From Palsa-360 sp963710315 (GTDB lineage Bacteria; Acidobacteriota; Terriglobia; Acidiferrales; UBA7541), in NCBI GenBank assembly GCA_963710315.1, contig CAVPZW010000009.1, positions 598,998-662,997 on the forward strand: 64,000 nt of DNA. The letters are read 5' to 3'. Positions 18,428 to 25,863 of this stretch are shown piece by piece. The notes beneath the pieces are model-generated. The model did no database searches. It saw only the letters and a program-made list of their open reading frames with translations, and was not told the DNA's origin. The stretch's first letter is position 1, and the number at the start of each line of letters is the position of its first letter. The translations under genes and the position numbers were made by a program.

Positions 18428-19406
18428 TGCAGGAACCTCCCGTGGGGCGCGTTGAGCGCCTCTAGGTAGGGCTTCAGCTTTTGTGCGTCGCGGTGCTCAA
18501 GGTAGTGGATGGTGGATTGCAGGGACGCGTGGCCAAGCATTTGTTCCACGACTCGCAGGTCCTTGCTGACTTCGTAGAGGGAGACCGCGAGGGTGCGGCG
18601 CAGATCGTGCAGCCACAGGCCGCGCGGGACGCCCGCCTTTTTCTTGAGGCGGGACCATTGCTTGTCGAGCGCGGCGTTGGTGATTGGTTTTCCTCTTAGG
18701 GTTTCGAGGACCGGCGTGTGCGGGAATGCGCTTTCTAGTGAGAGGAAGAGGGCTTGCAGTTCGGCGGATGCGGGCACGCAGAGGCTTTGCCCGGTTTTGT
18801 GCATGAGCATCTGGATTGTTTGGGTTGGGGCGTGGTAGGCCGCTGGCGTGATGCGGAGCAGATCGGAGCGGCGCAGGCCCGCGTGCAGGGCCAGTAGGAT
18901 TGCTGCGTCGAGCCAGCGCGGGGCTGCTGCGCGCAGCTTGGCTATGTCGGCTGGCGTGGCGATCACTGTTCGCGGGCGCTGGCCTCCGACTTTCTGAATG
19001 TGCTTGTGGAGCGCTGGCGGGCCTCCGTTTGTCTCGATGGCCTGTGCCAGCAGCTTTAGGTATTTGCGGCTGGTGACCACGGTGTTGTGGGCGTATCGCT
19101 GTTTCCAGCGGGTGACGAGCAGGTTCAGGTGCTCGGGGGCGATATCGGCGGGCGCGAGGTGTCCGTGTAGCTGTGTCATTTCTCGCGCGATTCTGGCTTG
19201 GCGTGGGCCGGTGTGGAGACGTGACCAGATCGCCGCGACTTCGCCAACGGTTCGCGGCGCATCTTGTTTTTTGTTGCGGCCTCTGTCTCCCTACGCTTTT
19301 GCGTCTGGAAGGCCGTGGCTTTTGTTTTGGTGGGGAATGCCTTGCGATGCCTGACGCCTTCCGGGTCTAGCCAGTCGGCGTAAAACTTTCCGTATTTCTT
19401 GAGCAC
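18424..19406 (-). CDS. Tyrosine recombinase (integrase), split over two frames
   Basis: Frame 1 starts at the GTG at 19,406 and gives an arm-binding N-terminus (KKYGKFYADWLDPEGVRHRK, then AFPTKTKATAFQ), stopping at 19,176. Frame 2 holds the core-binding and catalytic domains; its first ATG is at 19,179 (ATGA overlap). Frame 2 is open and integrase-like well upstream of that ATG (VGEVAAIWSRLHTGPRQARI). The two frames join by a -1 step at A AAA AAC (19,266-19,272), giving about 327 residues, a normal integrase length. Catalytic residues in the part after the ATG are Arg103, Lys128, His191, Arg194, His217 and Tyr226. It would cut and join the 16-bp att sites. The join could be programmed frameshifting or one base missing in an A-run. 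Confidence 0.85.
19266..19272 (-). promoter_or_regulatory. Candidate -1 frameshift site A AAA AAC in the integrase gene
   Basis: In the frame of the N-terminal reading frame, codons read ACA AAA AAC, a canonical X XXY YYZ heptamer. A -1 slip continues as CAA GAT GCG into the integrase core frame with no stop. IS3-type transposons use such sites to make their recombinases. A lost A in a 7-A run would give the same picture. Confidence 0.5.
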
Positions 19407-19425
19407 GTGTCACCGTTTCTGACAC
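19407..19425. promoter_or_regulatory. Inverted repeat GTGTCA-N7-TGACAC upstream of the integrase
   Basis: The dyad lies immediately before the integrase start and 46 bp inside the right att repeat. It matches the dyad at the left end (14,812-14,832, N9 spacer). It could be an integrase arm site, an operator, or both. Confidence 0.5.
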
Positions 19426-19471
19426 CGCTTGTGATTTGCCGCTCTGGGCTTGGTGATTCTGAGGGTAACCG

Positions 19472-19487
19472 TGGTACGTGGGTACTA
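19472..19487. repeat. Right attachment-site repeat (attL/R candidate)
   Basis: TGGTACGTGGGTACTA, identical over 16 bp to 14,723-14,738. It lies between the integrase start and the 3' end of the anti-sigma gene. Confidence 0.7.
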
Positions 19488-19570
19488 CATGGGAGATCAA
19501 GATCACTAAAAGTACATGGAGGCTTGCGGGGAATAGCCTGCCGCGGTCGAAAAAAACCTCGGCACGGGGG

Positions 19571-20284
19571 CTATCCCCGGATGGAAATATCGCTGAAACT
19601 GAGGACCACGCGCCCGCCGGAAGTGAAGCGGCCAAAGCTCATTTGCGGCCGGAAACGCGAGAAGAGCAGCACCAAATCAAGCTGGCGGCGAACCAAATCC
19701 GTATCGGGCCCGGCAAGAATTCTGTAGCTGACGGCCTCGCCATGCGAGCTGATGGTGGCTTCCACAAGCAGGGCGTGCGGCCCGGAATGCCCAGACTCCT
19801 CAAGCCCAGTGAGCGGAAACGGCGCCAACGCTTCCAGGCGCGCGGGCTGCAGCAAGTTCGTGGGCGAATCGTTGGACCCTGCGCGCAAGGGTGTGCCAAT
19901 GCCCAATAGCTGGCAAACAATGACAAAAACGACGAAGGCCACGGTAAAGCCGCCCGTCGCAGGAATGGCCAGCGGCTCCAGAATATTCTTCAGGACCAGT
20001 TCCGCGCGAGTCCTGGCGCGGCGCACATAGTGCAGCCAGTTGCGGTCCGAAAGGCGTTGCGCGGCCTGCACGCGAATCTTCAAAGCCAAATCCGCGGGCG
20101 GCGTGGGACGCTGCACCTGGGACATCATCGAGGAAAGCGCCTGGTAAGCTTTCAGCTCATGGCGGCAATCGTCGCAGCTTTCCAAATGGCGCCCCACCGA
20201 CACATGGGTATCGGTCCACATGCCGGTTGGCACCGCGCCGTCCAGGTAACCCGGCAATAATTGTTTTACTTTTTGGCAATCCAT
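19571..20284 (-). CDS. Membrane anti-sigma factor with zinc finger and TonB-like C-terminus
   Basis: 237 residues. The N-terminal 50 residues are a zf-HC2 anti-sigma zinc finger (MDCQKVKQLLPGYLDG, then VSVGRHLESCDDCRHEL: the H-x3-C-x2-C pattern). A transmembrane helix lies near 115-135 (FTVAFVVFVIVCQLLGIG). The periplasmic tail (HALLVEATISSHGEAVSYRI, then FRPQMSFGRFTSGGRVVLSF) resembles a TonB C-terminal fold. It would hold the ECF sigma factor at the membrane until a signal releases it. Its start overlaps the sigma gene stop by 19 bases, so the pair is co-expressed. Confidence 0.85.
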   Translation of the reverse strand: MDCQKVKQLLPGYLDGAVPTGMWTDTHVSVGRHLESCDDCRHELKAYQALSSMMSQVQRPTPPADLALKIRVQAAQRLSDRNWLHYVRRARTRAELVLKNILEPLAIPATGGFTVAFVVFVIVCQLLGIGTPLRAGSNDSPTNLLQPARLEALAPFPLTGLEESGHSGPHALLVEATISSHGEAVSYRILAGPDTDLVRRQLDLVLLFSRFRPQMSFGRFTSGGRVVLSFSDISIRG

Positions 20285-21066
20285 TTAGACACCTCCCTCA
20301 GCGTCACCCGTCTTGCCGGAGTGCGCCCAGCCGGTTGTGTCGGTCCGGCTGGCTTTTTCTTCCAACTCCACGAAAACAGTGTGGAGTGCAAAATCGATTC
20401 CCTCTTGTCTTCTTTCCTATCGTCTTTCTTTTCTGGCGCGTGCCCAGTGGCATTCGCGCAGTGCGGGTTCCGAAGCAAAGGATCCAGGATTTCCCGCAAC
20501 AATCGCCGCCCTCGCAATATGCGCGATTTCACCGTGCCCACCGTCACGCCAAGAACTTCCGCCACTTCCTCGTAAGCCATTCCTTCCAGGTCCCGCAGGA
20601 TCACGGCGCTTCTAAAAACTTCCGGCACCTTGAGCAGCGCCTGCTGCACGGCCTGCTGCACTTCGTGAGACGCGGCCTGGTCAAATGGCGTGCCGCGCTC
20701 GTCTTCAATTTCAGCCGTGGCGTGGCCGTTTGCCGGTTCCACGTCGATCGACTCCTGCTGCCGGTGATGCCGCCACAGCCAGCGCCGGTGATTCAGCGCC
20801 TCGCGTATGGCAATTCTGTAAAGCCAGGTCTTCAGCGAACTGCCGCGCCGGAATCCGCGAATGCCGCGAAACGCCTTTAGAAAAACGTCTTGCGTGATGT
20901 CGGCGGCATCGGAGGATTCCGAGACCATCCCGGCAACTAGGCCGTAAACGGGACCGGAATAATGCGTCACCAGCCAGTCGAACGCAGCGCCGGAACCACC
21001 TTGCAACTCCGTCACCAGCTCGGCTTCGTCCTGCGACCAGGGAAGGACGCGCGCCAAGTCAGACAC
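20266..21066 (-). CDS. ECF-type RNA polymerase sigma factor
   Basis: 266 residues. Region 2 is clear (VYGLVAGMVSESSDAADITQ, VFLKAFRGIRGF, KTWLYRIAIREALNHRR), and region 4 with its helix-turn-helix follows (FRSAVILRDLEGMAYEEVAE, LGVTVGTVKSRILRGRRLL). Region 3 is absent, as in group 4 sigma factors. An unusual basic C-terminal tail of about 65 residues (DDRKEDKRES, KKKPAGPTQPAGRTPARR) follows region 4. It overlaps its anti-sigma gene. Confidence 0.92.
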   Translation of the reverse strand: MSDLARVLPWSQDEAELVTELQGGSGAAFDWLVTHYSGPVYGLVAGMVSESSDAADITQDVFLKAFRGIRGFRRGSSLKTWLYRIAIREALNHRRWLWRHHRQQESIDVEPANGHATAEIEDERGTPFDQAASHEVQQAVQQALLKVPEVFRSAVILRDLEGMAYEEVAEVLGVTVGTVKSRILRGRRLLREILDPLLRNPHCANATGHAPEKKDDRKEDKRESILHSTLFSWSWKKKPAGPTQPAGRTPARRVTLREVSKWIAKK

Positions 21067-21523
21067 GTTTGCCGCCTCTCTCGCCTGCCTGCGCCAGACG
21101 TTTTACGGAAGACTCCCGCCAAACGCCTTGTGCCCTGCGCAACAGACCGTGAAGCCACTTGCAGGATCTCCCGACCAGAGACCTGGTCAGCCGAAAAGAA
21201 CGGCTGGCAAGCGCTTCATTCAGATTAGACACCGCAAAGGAGGGAATGGTTCCCCCCTTCTTTAGATTATTGTGCTCCTCAAGTACCGCCTTTGCAATGG
21301 TACACCTGTGGTAGAACCGGGTTGCAGGGAAAGGGGTTAGGGGCGCCGATCGAATGCCGCAAGAAGAACTGTATTCACAGGTGAAAGATTCGGGGATACC
21401 ATCCTTGCGTCGTGAGTCAATTTGCGATCTTCGTGGGACAGCCACTCATGGCTGTCCTACAACAAACTGACCAAACGCCATGCAAATCGCCGGAACGAGA
21501 AGCGCTAGGGTAACGGGGATATC
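21067..21523. other. Intergenic region between divergent genes
   Basis: This 457-bp stretch separates the sigma operon (leftward) from the dehydrogenase gene (rightward) and should hold both promoters. One palindrome, GGACAGCCA-N4-TGGCTGTCC (21,435-21,456), belongs to the GCACAGCC repeat family seen at 924 and 42,143. I see no gene in it and cannot place promoters with confidence. Confidence 0.5.
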
Positions 21524-22480
21524 ATGAATGAAAATTCGATACGTCAAATTTCGCTCATAGGATTTGGAGAGGTCGGCGGAATTTTCGGCAGCGACTTTGC
21601 GGCGGCGGGCATGCCTGTCTCCACATTCGACATTTTGCTGAATGCGGAGGCGTCGCGCGCGGCAATGCTGGCCAAGGCGCGCGGCGCGAATGTCTGCGCA
21701 TGCCACAGCCTCGAAGCCGCGGTGCATGGCGCGGATTTGGTGATTTCCGCAGTGACCGCTTCCGCCGCTGCGGACGTGGCCGTGAGCGCTGCACCGTTTC
21801 TGCGGAGCGGGCAAATCTACATGGATATCAACTCGGTGTCGCCTGAAACGAAGCGCTCAATTGCGCGCACTTTAGGCCAGTCGCCGGCCACGTTCGTCGA
21901 AGCGGCCGTGATGGCGCCAGTCGCTCCACAGCGATTAAAGGTTCCAATGCTGCTGGGAGGCGCGGAAGCTGCATCCGTCGCCGAGAAGTTGCAAGCGATC
22001 GGCATGAATGCCAAACCCGTCAGCGATCAAATTGGCGTGGCCTCTGCCATAAAAATGTGCCGCAGCATTATGATCAAGGGCCTTGAGGCGATCACCGTCG
22101 AATCCATGTTTACGGCGCGCCGTTATGGCGCCGAAAAACAGGTCCTGGAGTCCCTTGCCGCCACATATCCGAACATGGGTTGGGATGCCGCGCTACCCGA
22201 CTATCTGATCAGCCGCGTCGCCGAACACGGAAAGAGGCGCGCCGCGGAAATGCGCGAAGCAGCCCAGGCGATTGCCGATGCGGGCCTGGAGCCGCTGACG
22301 GCACTAGCCACGGCGCAGCGGCAAGACTGGCTTGCCCAGGCAATCGCCGAATTTTCGTTGGCCGTGCCGAAGGGCGAAAATTTTTCCTGGCAGGAAATTG
22401 CCGACGCGATTGCAAAGGCTTCTCTGCAGGAGCAAGAGCCAGCGGGAAAATCCCGGGCCGCAAATCGTCCCTCTCATTGA
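21524..22480 (+). CDS. NAD(P)-dependent dehydrogenase, 6-phosphogluconate DH-like, DUF1932
   Basis: 318 residues. The N-terminus is a Rossmann fold with the dinucleotide loop SLIGFGEVGGIFGSDF. The 3-hydroxyisobutyrate/6-phosphogluconate dehydrogenase core follows (ADLVISAVTASAAADVAV, GQIYMDINSVSPETKR, FVEAAVMAPVAP). The catalytic Lys region is seen in VASAIKMCRSIMIKGLEA. The C-terminal helical domain is of DUF1932 type. It probably oxidises a beta-hydroxy acid, with unknown substrate. The reading frame is intact, and a cupredoxin remnant follows at once. Confidence 0.85.
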   Translation: MNENSIRQISLIGFGEVGGIFGSDFAAAGMPVSTFDILLNAEASRAAMLAKARGANVCACHSLEAAVHGADLVISAVTASAAADVAVSAAPFLRSGQIYMDINSVSPETKRSIARTLGQSPATFVEAAVMAPVAPQRLKVPMLLGGAEAASVAEKLQAIGMNAKPVSDQIGVASAIKMCRSIMIKGLEAITVESMFTARRYGAEKQVLESLAATYPNMGWDAALPDYLISRVAEHGKRRAAEMREAAQAIADAGLEPLTALATAQRQDWLAQAIAEFSLAVPKGENFSWQEIADAIAKASLQEQEPAGKSRAANRPSH

Positions 22481-22483
22481 CAT

Positions 22484-22608
22484 TCGCAAGGCACGGGATT
22501 GAGTTTGTCGCGGCGCGCGCGGGCACTTATGAATTCAAATGCCCGGTGCAGTGCAGCATGGGCCACGGCCATGACCGGATGACAGGCAAACTTGCGGTCG
22601 AGGAATAG
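22484..22608 (+). pseudogene. Remnant of a cupredoxin / CuA-type copper protein (C-terminus only)
   Basis: Immediately after the dehydrogenase stop, about 40 codons read ARHGIEFVAARAGTYEFKC then PVQCSMGHGHDRMTGKLAVE and a stop. Cys-x3-Cys-x3-His with a following Met is the copper-binding end of cupredoxins and cytochrome oxidase subunit II-like proteins. No start and no N-terminal half are present, so it is a truncated relic. Confidence 0.7.
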
Positions 22609-22654
22609 CGAGCAGCATCGGGCAAGAGCGGGAATAGGAAAGTGTGCGAATCCA

Positions 22655-22831
22655 GTGGAGCATTTTTTCAACTGTCCCTATTGCGGAGAGCAAATTTCAA
22701 TGGTGCTGGACGTTTCGGTACGCCGCCAGACTTACGTCGAGGACTGCGAAGTATGCTGCAATCCCATTGAGATCAGTTACAACGTGGAAGAGGACAGCCT
22801 CTCCGCTTTTGCAGCCAAGGTTCTTGAATGA
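22655..22831 (+). CDS. CPXCG-motif small cysteine-rich protein
   Basis: 58 residues from the GTG at 22,655 (EHFFNCPYCGEQISMVLD, with AGGAAAG upstream). An ATG at 22,592 would add 21 residues without family similarity. The pattern CPYCG near the start and CEVCC later (Cys about 7, 10, 29, 32) is that of the family named for its CPXCG motif, probably a small zinc-binding protein. Role unknown. Confidence 0.75.
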   Translation: MEHFFNCPYCGEQISMVLDVSVRRQTYVEDCEVCCNPIEISYNVEEDSLSAFAAKVLE

Positions 22832-23024
22832 TTTGCGCATGGAGTCCGGCGTGCCGAAGCAAATGTGGTCATGGACGAACAGCCTCGCACCTTGAAACTT
22901 CGCTGAGGAAGAGAACATCGGGCAATGGATTGCGCGGAATACTTTTGATTTTAATTTGACCGCAGGGCAAACGGGCAAGGCAGCCGCACCCCGATGCAAC
23001 GGGAAAAGATCAAGACATCAACCG

Positions 23025-23516
23025 CTACTTTTGCTGAAAAGACTCGATGTAGGCGGTCAAATTCTGCACTTTCAGCTTGACCATCGATTCGTCACGGTTC
23101 GCAATCCGGAAGGCGTCTCCCCAAATGGGCATATCCCGCGAGCCATGATCCGTAATGAAGTCCGTGCCCTCAATCACGCTGCTCACCGTGCTGCGCGGAA
23201 ACTTCCCGCCGTATTTCTTGCTGAGCAGGGTCAAATCCGGAGGCTGTTTCTTCAATGCGGGAGCGGCCGGCCCTTTGCCCTTGGCGTCGAGGCCGTGGCA
23301 AGACGCGCAGTAGGATCGAAACATTTCCTGCCCCGCAATTTCCGGGGTCATGATCGATGCTTCCCTTTTAGGTTTCTGCTGTTCTTGTCCACTTGCCAGG
23401 GAGCCAGATCCCGGCAGAATCACAAAAAGCGCTGCCGCCAACCAGCAGCAATACAGCTTCGATTTGTGATTCAGTGACAAGAAAAGATCTCGTTTGCCGA
23501 AGATTGGCTGTCCCAC
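23025..23516 (-). CDS. Exported cytochrome c (class I)
   Basis: About 163 residues if the GTG at 23,516 is used. The start is uncertain because the frame stays open back into the tRNA gene. A hydrophobic stretch (YCCWLAAALFVILPGSG) acts as signal or anchor. The haem site is YCASCHG, and RDMPIWGDAF likely gives the Met axial ligand. It should carry electrons in the periplasm. The gene lies 24 bp from the 3' end of tRNA-Ala on the same strand. Confidence 0.8.
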   Translation of the reverse strand: MGQPIFGKRDLFLSLNHKSKLYCCWLAAALFVILPGSGSLASGQEQQKPKREASIMTPEIAGQEMFRSYCASCHGLDAKGKGPAAPALKKQPPDLTLLSKKYGGKFPRSTVSSVIEGTDFITDHGSRDMPIWGDAFRIANRDESMVKLKVQNLTAYIESFQQK

Positions 23517-23539
23517 GTGGAAATGGGGAACAAGAAAAT

Positions 23540-23615
23540 TGGTGGACGTGACAGGGATCGAACCTGCGACCTCATCCATGCCATGGATGCGCTCTCCCAG
23601 CTGAGCTACACGCCC
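23540..23615 (-). tRNA. tRNA-Ala (anticodon GGC)
   Basis: On the minus strand a 76-base cloverleaf reads from 23,615 to 23,540. The acceptor stem GGGCGTG pairs with CACGTCC and contains the G3:U70 pair that marks alanine tRNAs. D-arm (AGCTCAGCTGGGAGAGC), anticodon loop ATGGCAT (anticodon GGC for GCC codons) on a 5-bp CATCC/GGATG stem, T-arm GCAGGTTCGATCCCTGT, and an encoded CCA end are all present. Confidence 0.97.
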
Positions 23616-23814
23616 GTCACATAACAAAACAATTTACGGATGGTTTGGCGAACCGCAAACATCTTAACGAATATCCCCGCGAAATTCCACTGCGATGCGT
23701 GAGACGTCTCCGCACCCTCCGTATTTCTATCTCTTTTCCCCTCGGTACTACTATTCCCCAGATTCTTTGCGTGGCGCGACGAATTTAGTGTTGCTTCGGT
23801 CTCGGTGCGGCATC

Positions 23815-24010
23815 TCTGGAAGTCCCGGAGGGACGGCACATTGTAGCCCACCACGTAAGTGGTGGGAGCGCAGCACCCGGTGAATATAAGCCCCGTAGGG
23901 GCGACACATTCTCCAACGTGTGCCGCCCCTACGGGGCTCAGAATTGTTGGGACACACTTTCCCACCACTTACGTGGTGGGCTACGATGTGCCGTCCCTAA
24001 CGGGACTGGC
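23815..24010. repeat. About 190-bp palindromic intergenic repeat element
   Basis: Arms of about 48 bp (23,819-23,867 and 23,962-24,007) are inverted copies with few mismatches; the inner 24 bases, containing CCCACCACGTAAGTGGTGGG, match perfectly. A second nested dyad, GCCCCGTAGGGGCG ... CGCCCCTACGGGGC, sits inside. The rest of the gap 23,616-24,165 holds no gene that I can support. It looks like a REP/MITE-like non-coding element. Confidence 0.75.
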
Positions 24011-24165
24011 GGGGAGAACAAGGGCAATTCGCAGTTTAGCCATACAGGTTGCCCTAGGTTGCGGCTCCGCCGCGCTGCGTCCTCTGTGTTATTCCTGGCC
24101 CTCCGTTGCTTCTTTATTCGTTTCCCGCCCCAAAAGGCCACAACTTCATATTAGAATTGCACCCT

Positions 24166-25564
24166 ATGCCCAAACTCACATTTCTCGGCGCGGCGGGAAC
24201 GGTCACCGGCTCGAAATATCTGGTGGAAGCGGAAGGCAAGCGGCTTGCTGGTGGATTGCGGCCTGTTCCAGGGACTGAAGGAACTTCGCCTGCGCAACTG
24301 GGATCCGCTCCCGGAAAAGCCGTCTTCATTCGACTGGTGCGTGCTGACGCACGCGCACCTGGACCATACGGGCTATCTGCCGCGCCTGGTGCGCGACGGT
24401 TTTCACGGCCCGATTTACGCCGACGCCGCGACGATCGAGCTGTGCAACATCCTGCTTCCCGATTCCGCGCATCTGCAGGAAGAAGACGCCGAGCACGCCA
24501 AGCGTGGCGGATACAGCAAGCACAAGCCCCCGCTGCCGCTCTATTCGCAGAGCCGACGTCGAACCGGTGCTGAAAGCCATGCGCGAAATTCCGCGCGCCG
24601 ATCCTTTCACGATTTCCCCGCAATTCACCGTGCGCCCGCATGACGCAGGGCACATTCTCGGCTCCGCCAGCCTCGAACTGACGATCACGGAAAACGGCAA
24701 GAAGACGGTGGTCTTGTTTTCCGGCGACGTCGGGCCGGTACGACCAGCCGATTCTGAAGGATCCGGAAGCGCCGCCGCGCTGCGACGTGCTGCTCTGCGA
24801 ATCGACCTATGGAGACCGCGAACATCCCGCGGATTCCCCGGAAGATGCGCTGGCGGACGTCGTCAACCGCGTCGCAAAACGCGGCGGCGAGATCGTGATT
24901 CCGGCGTTTGCCGTGGACCGCACGCAATCCATCATGTACATCATCCGCAAGCTGGAGGACACCAACCGCATTCCGCGCCTTCCCGTGTACATGGACAGCC
25001 CGATGGCCATCAGCGTCACCGATTTATATTTGCGCCACCACGAGGACCACGACCTGACGTTTTCCGCCGAGGAAGAAGAGCGGAAATCCGCTGGACGCCC
25101 ACACCGTGCACTACATGCGCACGGTCGAGGACTCAAAAAAGATCAACGACGTCAAGACGCCGGCCATCATCATTTCGGCCAGCGGCATGGCCACCGGCGG
25201 ACGCGTGCTGCATCACATTGCGCGCGCTGGCGCCGGACCGCAGAAACGCCATCTTGCTGGCCGGATTTCAGGCCGAAGGCACGCGCGGACGCTCTCTGGA
25301 AGAAGGCGCGAAAACGCGTGCGCATTCACGGCGAGGATGTCCCGGTCGCGGCGGAAGTGATCAACCTGCGGCAATTTTCCGCGCACGCGGGCAAAAGCGA
25401 ACTGATGCGCTGGCTCAGCGGGCATTCCCGCGCCTCCGCGGCAAACATATCTGGTGCACGGCGAACCCGAAGCCTCCGCGGCGCTGAAAGCGAAGATCGA
25501 ATCGACCCTCAAATGGCAAGTGGCGCTGCCCCAATATCTCCAGACCGTGGATTTGAACGGCTAG
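24166..25564 (+). pseudogene. MBL-fold exonuclease-like hydrolase with seven single-base frame changes
   Basis: Joining the frames gives about 462 residues of the YSH1/RNase J-like MBL-beta-CASP family: N-terminal KLTFLGAAGTVTGSKYLVE, metal site LTHAHLDHTGYLPRL, GHILGSASLELTI, FSGDVGRYDQPIL, the beta-CASP segment YMDSPMAISVTDLY, SASGMATGGRVLHH, GFQAEGTRGRSLEEGA, and FSAHAGKSELMRWL. Such enzymes cut RNA using two zinc ions. Frames run 1-2-3-1-2-3-1-2, always +1, near 24,245, 24,547, 24,736, 25,086, 25,227, 25,310 and 25,435. Each can be repaired by removing one base. No stop occurs within the correct frame of any segment. It may be a young pseudogene or a badly sequenced patch. Confidence 0.8.
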
Positions 25565-25630
25565 ACTCAGTTTTGCAAGTCGCATGCACTTCAAATGCGC
25601 ATTTCTTTCAAGCACATTTGGTGGCACACG

Positions 25631-25713
25631 TTTGGTGGCGCCGGCATCTCGCCGGCGGTTTTGCGCCGCGTAACGAAAGCTGAAATCACCGACGGGACGC
25701 CGGCGCCACCAAA
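25631..25713. repeat. Inverted repeat with perfect 15-bp arms
   Basis: TTTGGTGGCGCCGGC at 25,631-25,645 and its complement at 25,699-25,713, with further pairing inside (ATCTCGCCGGCGG against the GACGGGACGCC region). It follows the MBL gene and may act as a terminator or be another interspersed palindrome. Confidence 0.65.
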
Positions 25714-25863
25714 CCCTACTCTCCGCGTCAAAGCTTGTGACCGCCGATTCAATCGCGCAAATCTTTGACAGTTATCAGCTATTGCGCGTGGCCGCCAACA
25801 TTGCGCCGAGCGGCGCGAGGCGTGCTAAAATCGCTTTACTCACCCCCGCTCTACGGAGGGGTT

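Larger units (their letters stand above)
14723..19487. mobile_element. 4.77-kb integrative element with tyrosine recombinase
   Basis: A 16-bp sequence, TGGTACGTGGGTACTA, occurs at both ends (14,723-14,738 and 19,472-19,487). Between the copies, every plausible gene is on the minus strand, with a tyrosine recombinase next to the right end. Gene content and base composition (very GC-rich hairpin block) differ from the flanks. The flanks are ordinary chromosomal genes of one strand: the sigma/anti-sigma pair on one side, the PilZ-TonB gene on the other. The element carries no replication, conjugation or phage structural gene that I recognise. It looks like a small self-integrating or satellite element, integrated between genes and not in a tRNA. 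Confidence 0.75.

Noticed and set aside
23517..23627. N-terminal extension of the cytochrome c through the tRNA gene
   Set aside because: The tRNA cloverleaf is complete in this stretch, so the open frame over it is fortuitous.
23606..23968. A 120-residue frame in the gap after tRNA-Ala
   Set aside because: It is made from the palindromic repeat and shows no start signal or conserved text.
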